DNA of 6,246 nucleotides from Candidatus Cloacimonadota bacterium (GTDB lineage Bacteria; Cloacimonadota; Cloacimonadia; Cloacimonadales; Cloacimonadaceae): contig VGPI01000126.1 of NCBI GenBank assembly GCA_016875595.1, positions 1-6,246 of the forward strand, written 5' to 3'. Below, piece by piece: positions 1 to 6,021 of the stretch. The position numbers were made by a program, and so were the translations under genes. The notes under the pieces are model-generated. The model ran no database searches. It was given only the letters and a program-made list of their open reading frames with translations, and had not been told where the DNA came from. The first letter of the stretch is position 1. Every line of letters starts with the position of its first letter.

Positions 1-1
1 T

Positions 2-220
2 GTCCCCCATCTGCGTCTCAATCTACATTTCCCGATCACTCCCCGGCATTCGTTATCAGAGACTGTTGCACATGATCCCATCGCAGTATCAGAAGCTAAT
101 GAACTAATCGAGATGATTAGAAAGACCGTTGAAAAATCGGGGTATGAGGTGTTGCCGATTAATCTGGGCTATATCTACTCGATTGTTCAAAGCTTACAAT
201 GCCAAGGTGTAAAGTACTGA
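2..220 (+). CDS. 3' end of an unrecognised protein (partial)
   Basis: A plus-strand frame is open from base 2 to the TGA at 218-220 and gives 72 residues of a protein whose start lies outside the window. The second half reads like a real protein: a helical stretch (SEANELIEMIRKTVEKSGYE), then VLPINLGYIYSIVQSLQC, ending QGVKY. I do not recognise the family. A helix followed by GYEVLPI is a common way for Rossmann-like or polysaccharide-deacetylase-like domains to end, but no catalytic motif is visible, so that is only a thought. The first 20 or so residues look less protein-like, and another plus-strand frame (3-107) is also open there, so a frameshift near base 60-100 cannot be excluded. Its stop lies 15 bases from the stop of the convergent methyltransferase gene. 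Confidence 0.5.
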   Translation, partial: VPHLRLNLHFPITPRHSLSETVAHDPIAVSEANELIEMIRKTVEKSGYEVLPINLGYIYSIVQSLQCQGVKY

Positions 221-235
221 CCAGCTTTGCTAATG

Positions 236-1099
236 CTACAGACGAACTTTGTTCGTGCAACCGAATGTCATCGACATCGCCGAACCGTTGCATAAGTATA
301 GCTGGTCCGGACATTCATAGCGAACTTTGCATTTTACTTTGAACGGTTTATATGCAATGCTCTCTATCATTGAAGAGCTTTGTTTATGTGCCGGAGTTTT
401 TTGGCACACATACAGAAAACCCAGTGCAAAAAAGGACGGAAAAATCTGAGCTAAGCGCAGCTTATTCACCAACAAACCGGCAAGTTGGAAGTTTTTCCAT
501 CGCTTTTCTGTGAAGAATTCTGGGAAGTAAAAGTACTTCTTAAGTGTGAGATAGCCCTCGTTCTTCAGTAGAGTTTCCAGCTTATTTTTGGAAAACAAGC
601 GGATATGTTCGGAAAAGAGTTCGCCATTTTTGTGTGCCACATCCATCACATCCGAAAACTCTCCCAATACAAAGCTGAGGCGATTAAACACGTTTAAAAT
701 GTTTGGCACACAAACAAGCAAAGTGCCTCCTTGGGCAAGTACTCTGCTGATCTCCTTCAAAAAGGCTACTGGATCGAGGATATGCTCCAGTACGTCAAGA
801 CACATAACATTATCAAACGACTTATCCGGATAGGGCAATTGATCCCTATTGGCATCGAATTGGGATGTTTTAACCCCAATCCTGGCTGCCTGCAATAGAG
901 CATTATCGGATATATCTGCTCCGAATACTTCAAATTTATCCAGTAACACGGCAGCTAATTCACCATTCCCACAGCCCACATCAAGCAGGTTCTTGCCGCT
1001 CAGTTTTAAAGCGGACAAGATCCTTGCCTTCCACTGTAAATGAGCTCCAGGAACGAGTTTGAGCTCTTCCCAATACTGTTCGTAATATTTCTTCGACAT
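236..1099 (-). CDS. Class I SAM-dependent methyltransferase (Methyltransf_11/25 type)
   Basis: This 287-residue protein should transfer a methyl group from S-adenosylmethionine. The substrate is unknown, but genes of this type near glycan genes often modify sugars or lipid-linked intermediates. SAM-binding motif I is LLDVGCGNG (residues 38-46), the acidic residue after strand 2 is in GADISD (60-65), FDANRDQLPYPDKSFD (81-96) leads into motif post-I, and DVLEHILDP (102-110) with LAQGGTLLVCVPN (121-133) completes the Rossmann methyltransferase core. GGAG at 1105-1108 (minus strand), 5 bases before the ATG, supports the start. The fold seems to finish near LYVCQK (229-234); the last 53 residues are Cys/Lys-rich, look unrelated to the family and include repeat-derived sequence (see 285-308). 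Hand-counted GC for 541-840 is about 43%, lower than the genes to the right, which suggests a different origin. The gene is transcribed divergently from the epimerase gene. The family call is firm; the native C-terminus is not. Confidence 0.9.
   Translation of the reverse strand: MSKKYYEQYWEELKLVPGAHLQWKARILSALKLSGKNLLDVGCGNGELAAVLLDKFEVFGADISDNALLQAARIGVKTSQFDANRDQLPYPDKSFDNVMCLDVLEHILDPVAFLKEISRVLAQGGTLLVCVPNILNVFNRLSFVLGEFSDVMDVAHKNGELFSEHIRLFSKNKLETLLKNEGYLTLKKYFYFPEFFTEKRWKNFQLAGLLVNKLRLAQIFPSFFALGFLYVCQKTPAHKQSSSMIESIAYKPFKVKCKVRYECPDQLYLCNGSAMSMTFGCTNKVRL
242..277. repeat. Two small inverted repeats at the convergent gene ends
   Basis: ACGAAC-TTT-GTTCGT (242-256) is a perfect 6-bp stem with a 3-base loop. 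ATGTC-ATC-GACAT (265-277) is a perfect 5-bp stem with a 3-base loop. They lie just beyond the TGA of the left gene and inside the tail of the methyltransferase frame. Neither is followed by a T-tract on either strand, so they are not canonical intrinsic terminators, but their place between convergent genes fits a role in 3'-end formation or protection. Both are short enough to arise by chance. Confidence 0.35.
285..308 (+). repeat. Diverged copy of the 24-bp arm repeat
   Basis: This stretch matches the 24-bp arm found six times further right at 19 of 24 positions, including the core GTTGCATAAG and the terminal GTCC. It has the same orientation as all other copies. It lies 65 bases after the stop of the left plus-strand gene, the same kind of post-stop position as the other copies, while the methyltransferase frame reads through it on the opposite strand (residues 264-272, PDQLYLCNG). 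The hairpin module is not recognisable next to it. Confidence 0.6.
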
Positions 1100-1300
1100 T
1101 GTTTCTCCGGCTCATTTCACTACATCTAACCCCGTTGCAGGCTTTGATGATGACACAGATTAGCAGCCCTGCTCTCCTGGCAAGAAATAAAATATCTGCC
1201 GCCAAAACAGAGAATAGCGCAACAGATGAATCTCTCCTTTCGGAACATTGCAAGGCAAGGGGCTGGGGATTTATATTGACAAAAAACTGCCAGCCAAATC

Positions 1301-1329
1301 TTGATACTCGCCAATAACTGATTGATAAT
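1301..1329 (+). promoter_or_regulatory. Candidate sigma-70-type promoter for the epimerase/SLBB operon
   Basis: TTGATA (1301-1306) and GATAAT (1324-1329) are separated by 17 bases. Each matches the housekeeping consensus at 5 of 6 positions. Transcription would begin near 1336, leaving a leader of about 25 bases before the preferred ATG at 1362. The call rests on pattern match only. Confidence 0.4.
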
Positions 1330-1352
1330 AAGACAGTATGGCAAATGCCTAC

Positions 1353-1359
1353 GGAGAAG
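1353..1359 (+). promoter_or_regulatory. Ribosome binding site that decides the epimerase start
   Basis: GGAGAAG lies just upstream of the ATG at 1362, with about 5 bases between GGAG-A and the start. The upstream in-frame ATG at 1338 has no comparable purine-rich site and would place eight extra residues before MNILVTGGAG, where this family normally begins. The later start is therefore preferred. Confidence 0.7.
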
Positions 1360-1361
1360 AT

Positions 1362-2321
1362 ATGAACATATTGGTGACAGGTGGTGCCGGATTTATCGGC
1401 TCACATTTGGTGGAACGCTTGTTGGTTGACGGACATCACGTCAGCATCATCGACAATTTATCCACCGGCAGATTGGAAAATATCGAGAGTTTCAAAGACA
1501 ACCCTAAATTCCGTTATGTGATCGGAACGGTTCTGAACCGCGATCTGATGGACAAATTGATCTCCAAAGCGGATCAGGTCTATCACCTGGCTGCCGCCGT
1601 CGGCGTCAAGTACATCATCGAGAATCCGCTTCTTTCTCTCAAAACAAATATTGTGGGTACCGATACTGTCCTGGAGCTTGCCAATAAAAACAAGGCAAAG
1701 GTACTGATCACCTCATCTTCCGAGATCTACGGCAAGAGCGAGAAGGTGCCCTTTTCGGAGCAGGATGACCGGCTCTTGGGTTCCACTCATATCAGCCGCT
1801 GGGGCTACAGTTGCTCCAAGGCGATCGATGAGTTTCTGGCGCTGGCTTTCTTCCGCGAGAAAAAGCTGCCGGTGGTGATCGTGCGGTGTTTCAATACCGT
1901 GGGTCCCCGGCAAACGGGGCAATATGGCATGGTCCTGCCGAAGTTCATCAAGGCGGCGCTGTTGGACCAGCCGATCGTCATTTTTGGCAACGGTAAGCAA
2001 TCGCGCTGTTTTGCCGATGTTTCGGACGTGGTGGAGGCATTTATCAATCTGATGAATGCACCGAATTGCGAGGGCGAGATCTTTAACGTGGGCACACAGG
2101 AATCGATCTCGATCGAGGATCTGGCACTGAAAGTGAAGGCGATGTGCAAAAGCAAGTCGCGGATCGAGTATATGCGTTATGAAGACGCTTACGAAGAGGG
2201 TTTTGAGGATATGATGAACCGGATGCCGGATCTGAGCAAGATCAGGGAATACATTGGTTATGAGCCGAAATTCTCCTTGGATGATATCATTCAAAGGATG
2301 ATCGAATATTATGAGATCTGA
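1362..2321 (+). CDS. NAD-dependent nucleotide-sugar epimerase/dehydratase (extended SDR)
   Basis: This 319-residue protein is an extended short-chain dehydrogenase acting on a nucleotide sugar. The NAD-binding glycine motif TGGAGFIGSH is at residues 6-15 and the cofactor-specificity acid is D31 in IIDNLSTG. HLAAAVGVK (75-83) follows, then the catalytic Ser region SSSEIYG (118-124) and the YxxxK pair Tyr149/Lys153 in GYSCSKAIDEF. RCFNTVGPRQTGQYGMV (175-191) and the sugar-nucleotide site GNGKQSRCFADVSDVV (209-224) are typical of the GalE/UDP-glucuronate decarboxylase/GDP-mannose dehydratase branch. The exact reaction cannot be told apart here: UDP-glucuronate decarboxylase and UDP-hexose 4-epimerase are the best options. 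The gene overlaps the SLBB gene by 11 bases, which indicates co-transcription and coupled translation. Its first 300 or so bases are more AT-rich than the rest (see findings). An alternative start at 1338 would add eight residues. Confidence 0.92.
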   Translation: MNILVTGGAGFIGSHLVERLLVDGHHVSIIDNLSTGRLENIESFKDNPKFRYVIGTVLNRDLMDKLISKADQVYHLAAAVGVKYIIENPLLSLKTNIVGTDTVLELANKNKAKVLITSSSEIYGKSEKVPFSEQDDRLLGSTHISRWGYSCSKAIDEFLALAFFREKKLPVVIVRCFNTVGPRQTGQYGMVLPKFIKAALLDQPIVIFGNGKQSRCFADVSDVVEAFINLMNAPNCEGEIFNVGTQESISIEDLALKVKAMCKSKSRIEYMRYEDAYEEGFEDMMNRMPDLSKIREYIGYEPKFSLDDIIQRMIEYYEI

Positions 2322-3684
2322 TCAAAAAACCAGGTGCGGCAGCTATTTCTCCCTGCCGATCCTCTCGATCATGATCCTGACCATGCTGGGCGGATGGCTG
2401 TCCCTGGCGGCGATTGATCCCGGTGCTTTTCTGCAGCAGCCACAGGTGAGCGTGGGGATTACCGGATATGTCGATAAACCCGGGATCTACCGCTTCTCGC
2501 TAGGTACCTATCTGTCGGATGCGGTGAGCATGGTTCGGTTTGCCGGCGAGGTCACTCTGCCTCAAACTGCGCTCAAAGACACTCTGGCAGCGGTGACGAT
2601 ACCGCAGTCCATGCGGGCGGTCACCTTGCGCCGTAATAATGTGGCCACGGTTTATGATCTCTCGCGGTTTCTGCTGTTGGGTGAAATGCAGCACAATCCC
2701 CCGCTCAAGGACGGGGATGTGATCCTGATCAAGCCGGTGGAGCAGACGGTGAATATCTCCGGAGCGGTGGTTCGTCCGGCGGAATATGAGTTCCTGGCGG
2801 GTGATAAATTGGGCGGGATGCTAGCCTATGCCGGTGGCTTCAAGCCGGAGGCAGATCTGGCAAATGTGCTTCTTTACCGATATGACCAGGATATGATCAA
2901 TTACCAGATCATCACCCTGGATCTGCGTGCTTATCAGAATGACCCGACCCGGAGCGATCTGCCAATGCAATTTGGAGACCGCTTGATGGTTCCGGTCAAT
3001 TCTCAGTTCCGGCGAGGCTGGAAGGTAAGGGTGGAAGGGCACGTGCGATCCCCCGGCGAGTATCTGATCTCGTCAACGACCACCCTTTACGACGTTCTGG
3101 TACAATGCGGCGGTCCTACCCCGCAGGGTGATCTAACTACGGCATTTGTCATCAATTCATATCTGCACGGAAAACCGGATCCGGATATCGAACGGCTGAA
3201 AGAACAGCCGATGTCGTCCATGACACCAATGGAATATAATTATCTACGCAGTAAATTGCGCCAACTGAAAGGCAAGTATTCGATCGATCTGAAAGCGACC
3301 TGGGAGAGCCAGGGCAGCGCGGATAATCCGCTGTTGCACGACAGTGATTATATCTATGTTCCGGAACGGATGGACATGGTCTGGGTGAGCGGTCAGGTGC
3401 GGTTTCCCGGTCTGTTGCCCTATGTCGAAGGAAAGAAATGGGAGCAATATATTGCCGATGCCGGCGGCTATACTAACAACCGGCGCCTGGGTGGAGTGCG
3501 GATCATCCAGTCTCATTCGGGCAATTGGATCAAGCCAGACAAGAAGATCAATATCAACCCTGGTGATATCATCTTTGTCGCCGAGCAGACCGACCGTGAT
3601 ACTTGGCTGGATATCAAGGATATCGTGTTGTTGACCTCTCAATTGGTCACGATCTTAATCGGCGTCAGCGCCATGACCAAATAA
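2311..3684 (+). CDS. SLBB-domain polysaccharide export-type envelope protein
   Basis: This 457-residue protein is probably a periplasmic or outer-membrane part of a polysaccharide export route. A hydrophobic segment (about residues 16-34, ending SLAA) looks like a signal peptide; no lipobox cysteine follows it. Four repeats with the SLBB look are visible: GITGYVDKPGIY (49-60), ISGAVVRPAEYEF (149-161) leading to LAYAGGF, VEGHVRSPGEYLI (241-253) leading to VQCGGP, and VSGQVRFPGLLPY (359-371) leading to ADAGGY. Paired strands ending DGDVILIKP, FGDRLMVPV and PGDIIFVAE close the domains. A second hydrophobic segment (about 436-455) lies at the extreme C-terminus, as in Wza-type proteins. The usual N-terminal Poly_export domain is not evident. 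AGGA at 2295-2298 is a somewhat distant ribosome site (12 bases), and translation is probably coupled to the overlapping epimerase gene. A later Met21 start would cut the signal peptide, so 2311 is preferred. Confidence 0.85.
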   Translation: MRSDQKTRCGSYFSLPILSIMILTMLGGWLSLAAIDPGAFLQQPQVSVGITGYVDKPGIYRFSLGTYLSDAVSMVRFAGEVTLPQTALKDTLAAVTIPQSMRAVTLRRNNVATVYDLSRFLLLGEMQHNPPLKDGDVILIKPVEQTVNISGAVVRPAEYEFLAGDKLGGMLAYAGGFKPEADLANVLLYRYDQDMINYQIITLDLRAYQNDPTRSDLPMQFGDRLMVPVNSQFRRGWKVRVEGHVRSPGEYLISSTTTLYDVLVQCGGPTPQGDLTTAFVINSYLHGKPDPDIERLKEQPMSSMTPMEYNYLRSKLRQLKGKYSIDLKATWESQGSADNPLLHDSDYIYVPERMDMVWVSGQVRFPGLLPYVEGKKWEQYIADAGGYTNNRRLGGVRIIQSHSGNWIKPDKKININPGDIIFVAEQTDRDTWLDIKDIVLLTSQLVTILIGVSAMTK

Positions 3685-3700
3685 ATGGAGGTGGCACCAT

Positions 3701-3764
3701 CTGTTGCATAAGCACCGCTTTTCCAATCGTAGGGTCGCTTTCCTTCAGCGACCCTACATCCGGT
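3701..3764 (+). repeat. Composite repeat unit 1 (arm + forward hairpin)
   Basis: The 24-bp arm occupies 3701-3724. It is followed by a perfect 11-bp stem, GTAGGGTCGCT (3729-3739) with AGCGACCCTAC (3747-3757), around the 7-base loop TTCCTTC, then ACATCCGGT. The unit starts 16 bases after the SLBB stop codon. No T-tract follows the stem, so it is not a canonical terminator. Confidence 0.9.
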
Positions 3765-3830
3765 TTGTTGCATAAGCACCGCTTGTCCGAAGGTGATGGG
3801 GCGCTGAGGGAAAGCGCCCCTACATCCGGA
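3765..3830 (+). repeat. Composite repeat unit 2 (arm + inverted hairpin)
   Basis: The arm occupies 3765-3788 (T in place of C at its first base). GAAGGTGAT follows, then the stem GGGGCGCT (3798-3805) with AGCGCCCC (3813-3820) around the loop GAGGGAA, and the unit ends TACATCCGGA. The loop and stem are the reverse complement of the hairpin type found alone at 5097, so the hairpin is flipped relative to the arm when compared with unit 1. The unit is 66 bp long. Confidence 0.9.
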
Positions 3831-3854
3831 CTGTTGCATAAGCACCGCTTGTCC
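3831..3854 (+). repeat. Repeat arm 3 (no hairpin attached)
   Basis: This is a full 24-bp arm, starting 66 bp after the previous one. It is followed by AATC, as in unit 1, but then by unrelated sequence (3859-3889) instead of a hairpin. It looks like a unit whose right half was lost or replaced. Confidence 0.88.
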
Positions 3855-3889
3855 AATCTGTTTGCCACTTATGTTCCCTCCAATGAAAT

Positions 3890-3914
3890 GTAGGGGCGTC
3901 TTGACACAGCGCCC
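3890..3914 (+). repeat. Solo hairpin module before the aminotransferase gene
   Basis: The sequence begins GTAGGGGCGTCTTGACA and ends AGCGCCC. It is the same 25-base module as at 5039 and 5068, with stem GGGCG (3894-3898) and CGCCC (3910-3914). Its last base touches the AAAGGAG ribosome binding site. Confidence 0.75.
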
Positions 3915-3921
3915 AAAGGAG
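3915..3921 (+). promoter_or_regulatory. Ribosome binding site of the aminotransferase gene
   Basis: AAAGGAG lies 11 bases before the ATG at 3933 and directly after the CGCCC arm of the solo hairpin. Folding of that hairpin would place a stem right at the 5' edge of the site. Confidence 0.7.
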
Positions 3922-3932
3922 TATAACCACTG

Positions 3933-5042
3933 ATGAAAGTTCCGATGCTCGATCTGCATGCGCAATATGAACCGCTGATGCCGGCTATCCGGCGCAATCT
4001 GGATATGGTGTTTGCAGAACATCACTACATAATGGGTCGCCAGGTCAAAGAACTGGAAGAAAAGATGCAGGCATTTCTGCAGATCAAATATGCCATCGGC
4101 TGCGCCTCGGGAACGGATGCTCTGCTCCTGGCGCTCAAGGCACTGGAGATCGATGACGGCGATGAGGTGATCACCACTCCCTTCACCTTCTTTGCCACTG
4201 CCTCCACGATCTGGCGTAATAATGCCAGACCGGTGTTCGTCGATATCGATCCGCGCACCTACAACATCGATCCCGCTAAGATCGAAGCTGCCATCACTGA
4301 CCGTACCAAGGCGATCATGCCGGTGCATATCTTTGGCCAACCGGCGGATATGGATGCCATCATGCAGATCGCCAAGCAGCATGGACTGGCTGTGATCGAA
4401 GACAATGCCCAGGGCATCGGCAGCACGTGGAATGGAAAGATGTCCTGCTCCTTTGGTGAGATCGGTACGCTGTCCTTTTTCCCCAGTAAGAATCTCGGCG
4501 CCATGGGTGATGCGGGTATGTGCCTGACCAATGATGAGGAACTGGCCGGAAAACTCAGGCAACTGCGCGTACATGGCGAAAATCCGAAGTATTTTCACAA
4601 ATGGGTGGGGCTCAATAGCCGCTTGGATACGATGCAAGCCGCCATCCTCTTAGTCAAGCTGGAAGCGCTGGCGCAGTGGTCGGAAGGACGCCGGCGGAAT
4701 GCAGCTTTCTATAATGAGCACCTCCATGGTATTCCCCGGATCACCACGCCCTGCATCGCTCCTCAGGCATGTTCCATCTACAATCAATATACCTTGCGCT
4801 GTGAGGATCGGGACGGTTTGATGACACATCTGCAGGACAAAGGGATCGGCTGTGCCGTCTATTACCCGCTGCCCTTGCATCTGCAGGAGTGTTTTGCCGG
4901 ACTTGGCTACAAAGTTGGCGATCTGCCGGTCTCGGAAACGGCTTCCCAGTCAGTACTATCCATTCCGATCTATCCGGAATTGACCCAAGAACAAATAGAA
5001 TACGTGGTCGCTGCCATCAAAGAGTTTTACCAGAAAACGTAG
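3933..5042 (+). CDS. DegT/DnrJ/EryC1-family PLP sugar aminotransferase (WbpE/WlbC-like)
   Basis: This 369-residue enzyme should transfer an amino group, usually from glutamate, to a keto-sugar nucleotide, making an amino sugar for a surface glycan. Family features run in order: MLDLHAQYEPL at the N-terminus, the cofactor-phosphate region CASGTDALLLAL (57-68), DEVITTPFTFFATA (77-90), VDIDPRTYNIDP (103-114), the pyridine-nitrogen acid Asp157 in VIEDNAQGIGS, and the Schiff-base lysine Lys186 in SFFPSKNLGAMGDAG. GLNSRLDTMQAAIL (226-239) and YPLPLHLQ (311-318) are also typical. The pattern FVDIDPRTYNIDP, SRLDTMQAAIL and YPLPLH resembles WbpE/WlbC, which act on UDP-2-acetamido-3-keto-glucuronate; that substrate is inferred. 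The length is normal for the family. The stop codon TAG (5040-5042) is part of a GTAGGGGCG repeat, so the repeat supplies the end of the gene. Family certain, substrate not. Confidence 0.93.
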   Translation: MKVPMLDLHAQYEPLMPAIRRNLDMVFAEHHYIMGRQVKELEEKMQAFLQIKYAIGCASGTDALLLALKALEIDDGDEVITTPFTFFATASTIWRNNARPVFVDIDPRTYNIDPAKIEAAITDRTKAIMPVHIFGQPADMDAIMQIAKQHGLAVIEDNAQGIGSTWNGKMSCSFGEIGTLSFFPSKNLGAMGDAGMCLTNDEELAGKLRQLRVHGENPKYFHKWVGLNSRLDTMQAAILLVKLEALAQWSEGRRRNAAFYNEHLHGIPRITTPCIAPQACSIYNQYTLRCEDRDGLMTHLQDKGIGCAVYYPLPLHLQECFAGLGYKVGDLPVSETASQSVLSIPIYPELTQEQIEYVVAAIKEFYQKT

Positions 5043-5122
5043 GGGCGTCTTTCTAAAGCGCCCTTTTGTAGGGGCGTCTTGTCAAAGTGCCCTTTTGTAG
5101 GGGCGCTTTCCCTCAGTGCCCC
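5039..5122 (+). repeat. Three tandem solo hairpin modules (29-bp period)
   Basis: Copies begin at 5039, 5068 and 5097, each with GTAGGGGCG, exactly 29 bases apart. The first two end GCCCTTTT; the third carries the clean stem GGGGCGCT (5100-5107) with AGTGCCCC (5115-5122) around TTCCCTC, with one G-T wobble at 5105/5117. The array starts inside the stop codon of the aminotransferase gene and ends directly against the etfB ribosome binding site, so it fills the whole spacer. Confidence 0.9.
5043..5096 (+). terminator. Possible weak tandem terminators formed by the first two modules
   Basis: GGGCG (5043-5047) pairs with CGCCC (5059-5063) and is followed by TTTT; GGGCG (5072-5076) pairs with TGCCC (5088-5092), with one wobble, and is followed by TTTT. 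Stem plus T-run is terminator-like, but the T-runs are only four long and the next gene follows closely on the same strand, so attenuation or mRNA 3'-end protection is as likely as full termination. Confidence 0.3.
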
Positions 5123-5127
5123 AGGAG
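5123..5127 (+). promoter_or_regulatory. Ribosome binding site of etfB
   Basis: AGGAG lies 10 bases before the ATG at 5138 and directly after the CCCC of the third hairpin. It fixes the etfB start at 5138. The upstream in-frame ATG at 5087 lies inside the repeat array and would add 17 repeat-encoded residues before MHIIVCIKQVPNT, which is where EtfB proteins begin. Confidence 0.8.
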
Positions 5128-5137
5128 AATAAAAAAT

Positions 5138-5920
5138 ATGCATATCATCGTCTGCATCAAGCAAGTGCCCAATACGACCGAGATCAGGATCGATCCGGTG
5201 ACCAATACCCTGATCCGCGAAGGAGTGGAAAGCATCCTCAATCCCTTTGACGCCTATGCCATCGAAGAAGCCGTCCGGCTCAAGGAACAGCACAATGCCA
5301 CGGTAACGGCGATCAGCATGGGACCACCCCAGGTTGAAGAGACCTTACGTGAGGTCATCGCCCTCGGAGCAGACCGGGCTGTGCTGCTTTCCGACCGGAA
5401 GTTTGCCGGAGCGGATACCTGGGCGACCAGTTTGACCCTTGCCAAAGCGATCCAAAAGCTGGGCGACTATGATCTGATCATCACCGGTCAGCAAGCCATT
5501 GATGGCGATACAGCACAGGTGGGTCCGGGTATTGCCACGCATCTCGGCATCCCACAAACCTGCTTTGTCCGTAAGATCGACAGCATCGATTGCCGTCAGA
5601 TGGTCGTGGAACGGCTGATGGAAGACGGCTTTGACCGGGTGGAGATGTCCCTGCCTGCCATGATCAGCGTGGTCAAGGAGATCAATTCGCCGCGCCTGCC
5701 ATCCCTGCGTGGCAAGCGAAATGCCAAGACGATGGAATTGACCCGGTGGAACTGTGATGACCTGGATATCGATGAAAAGGAAGTGGGCTTGAATGGTTCC
5801 CCGACGCAAGTGATCAAGATCTTCACGCCAAAGATCGAGAAGAAGACCGAGCGTTGCGAGGGCACTCCGAGCGAGGCGGTCGAAGTCATCATAAAACACT
5901 TGAGCGAAATCACCAAATAA
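5138..5920 (+). CDS. etfB: Electron transfer flavoprotein beta subunit
   Basis: This 260-residue protein is the small subunit of the cytoplasmic EtfAB heterodimer, which passes electrons between flavin dehydrogenases (such as acyl-CoA dehydrogenases) and NADH, ferredoxin or quinone partners. The N-terminus MHIIVCIKQVPNTTEIRIDP is classic for EtfB. NPFDAYAIEEAVRLKE (35-50), SMGPPQVEETLREVIALGADRA (60-81), FAGADTWATSLTLAKAI (89-105) and the nucleotide-binding stretch ITGQQAIDGDTAQVGPGIATHLG (115-137) follow, with VKEINSPRLPSLRGKRNAK (179-197) near the end. The DGDTAQVGP form is the one seen in anaerobes, including electron-bifurcating Etf, but bifurcation cannot be proved without the alpha subunit. 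The gene normally pairs with etfA directly downstream; here lgt follows instead after a 239-base repeat-filled spacer. The length is normal and no key region is missing. Confidence 0.97.
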   Translation: MHIIVCIKQVPNTTEIRIDPVTNTLIREGVESILNPFDAYAIEEAVRLKEQHNATVTAISMGPPQVEETLREVIALGADRAVLLSDRKFAGADTWATSLTLAKAIQKLGDYDLIITGQQAIDGDTAQVGPGIATHLGIPQTCFVRKIDSIDCRQMVVERLMEDGFDRVEMSLPAMISVVKEINSPRLPSLRGKRNAKTMELTRWNCDDLDIDEKEVGLNGSPTQVIKIFTPKIEKKTERCEGTPSEAVEVIIKHLSEITK

Positions 5921-5921
5921 T

Positions 5922-5955
5922 GGACGCTTGGTCAAGACACCTCATTACCTCCGGA
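5922..5955 (-). repeat. Degenerate right half of a repeat unit after etfB
   Basis: Read on the minus strand, 5922-5943 matches the solo hairpin module at 3893-3914 at 17 of 22 positions (shared core GTCTTGAC). It is followed on the plus strand by ATTACCTCCGGA, close to the CCTACATCCGGA that ends complete units. It starts one base after the etfB stop codon. It appears to be an old unit that lost its 24-bp arm. Confidence 0.55.
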
Positions 5956-6021
5956 CTGTTGCCTAAGCACCGCTTGTCCAGTCGTAGGGTCGCTTTCCTT
6001 CAGCGACCCAGCACATCCGGT
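5956..6021 (+). repeat. Composite repeat unit 4 (arm + forward hairpin)
   Basis: The arm at 5956-5979 carries GCCTAAG where other copies have GCATAAG. The stem GGGTCGCT (5987-5994) pairs with AGCGACCC (6002-6009) around TTCCTTC. The outer GTA/TAC pairs present in unit 1 are lost because AGCACATCC follows instead of TACATCC. This unit is identical over all 66 bases to the next one. Confidence 0.92.

Larger units (their letters stand above)
1100..1361. promoter_or_regulatory. Divergent intergenic region
   Basis: This region separates the divergent methyltransferase and epimerase genes and should carry promoters for both. I see no convincing gene in it: the short open frames have no ribosome binding site and no recognisable protein. 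It contains A-rich patches (for example around 1182-1208 and 1281-1286) and no copy of the structured repeats found elsewhere in the window. I could not identify a credible minus-strand promoter for the methyltransferase. Confidence 0.5.

Noticed and set aside
63..71. CTGTTGCA near the left edge, resembling the start of the arm repeat
   Set aside because: Only about eight bases match, inside a coding-like frame, and the match does not continue into TAAGCACC.
1276..1281. Perfect TTGACA upstream of the epimerase
   Set aside because: No acceptable -10 element lies 16-18 bases downstream; the pair at 1301-1329 fits better.
1126..1344. Minus-strand open frame in the divergent intergenic region
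   Set aside because: 72 codons with no ribosome binding site and no family resemblance; it overlaps the likely promoter region.
1713..2294. Minus-strand open frame of 193 codons
   Set aside because: It is antisense to the epimerase, whose motifs are unambiguous; it is a shadow of GC-rich codon use.
3729..3757. 11-bp hairpin after the SLBB gene as an intrinsic terminator
   Set aside because: The stem is strong but is followed by ATCCGG, with no T-run.
3901..3927. TTGACA ... TATAAC promoter before the aminotransferase gene
   Set aside because: The spacer is only 15 bases and transcription would begin at about the start codon, removing the good ribosome binding site; TTGACA here is part of the hairpin module loop.
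3639..4637. Long minus-strand open frame of 332 codons
   Set aside because: It lies antisense to the clear DegT-family gene and the repeats, its protein is low-complexity His/Gln/Ile-rich, and no family is recognisable.
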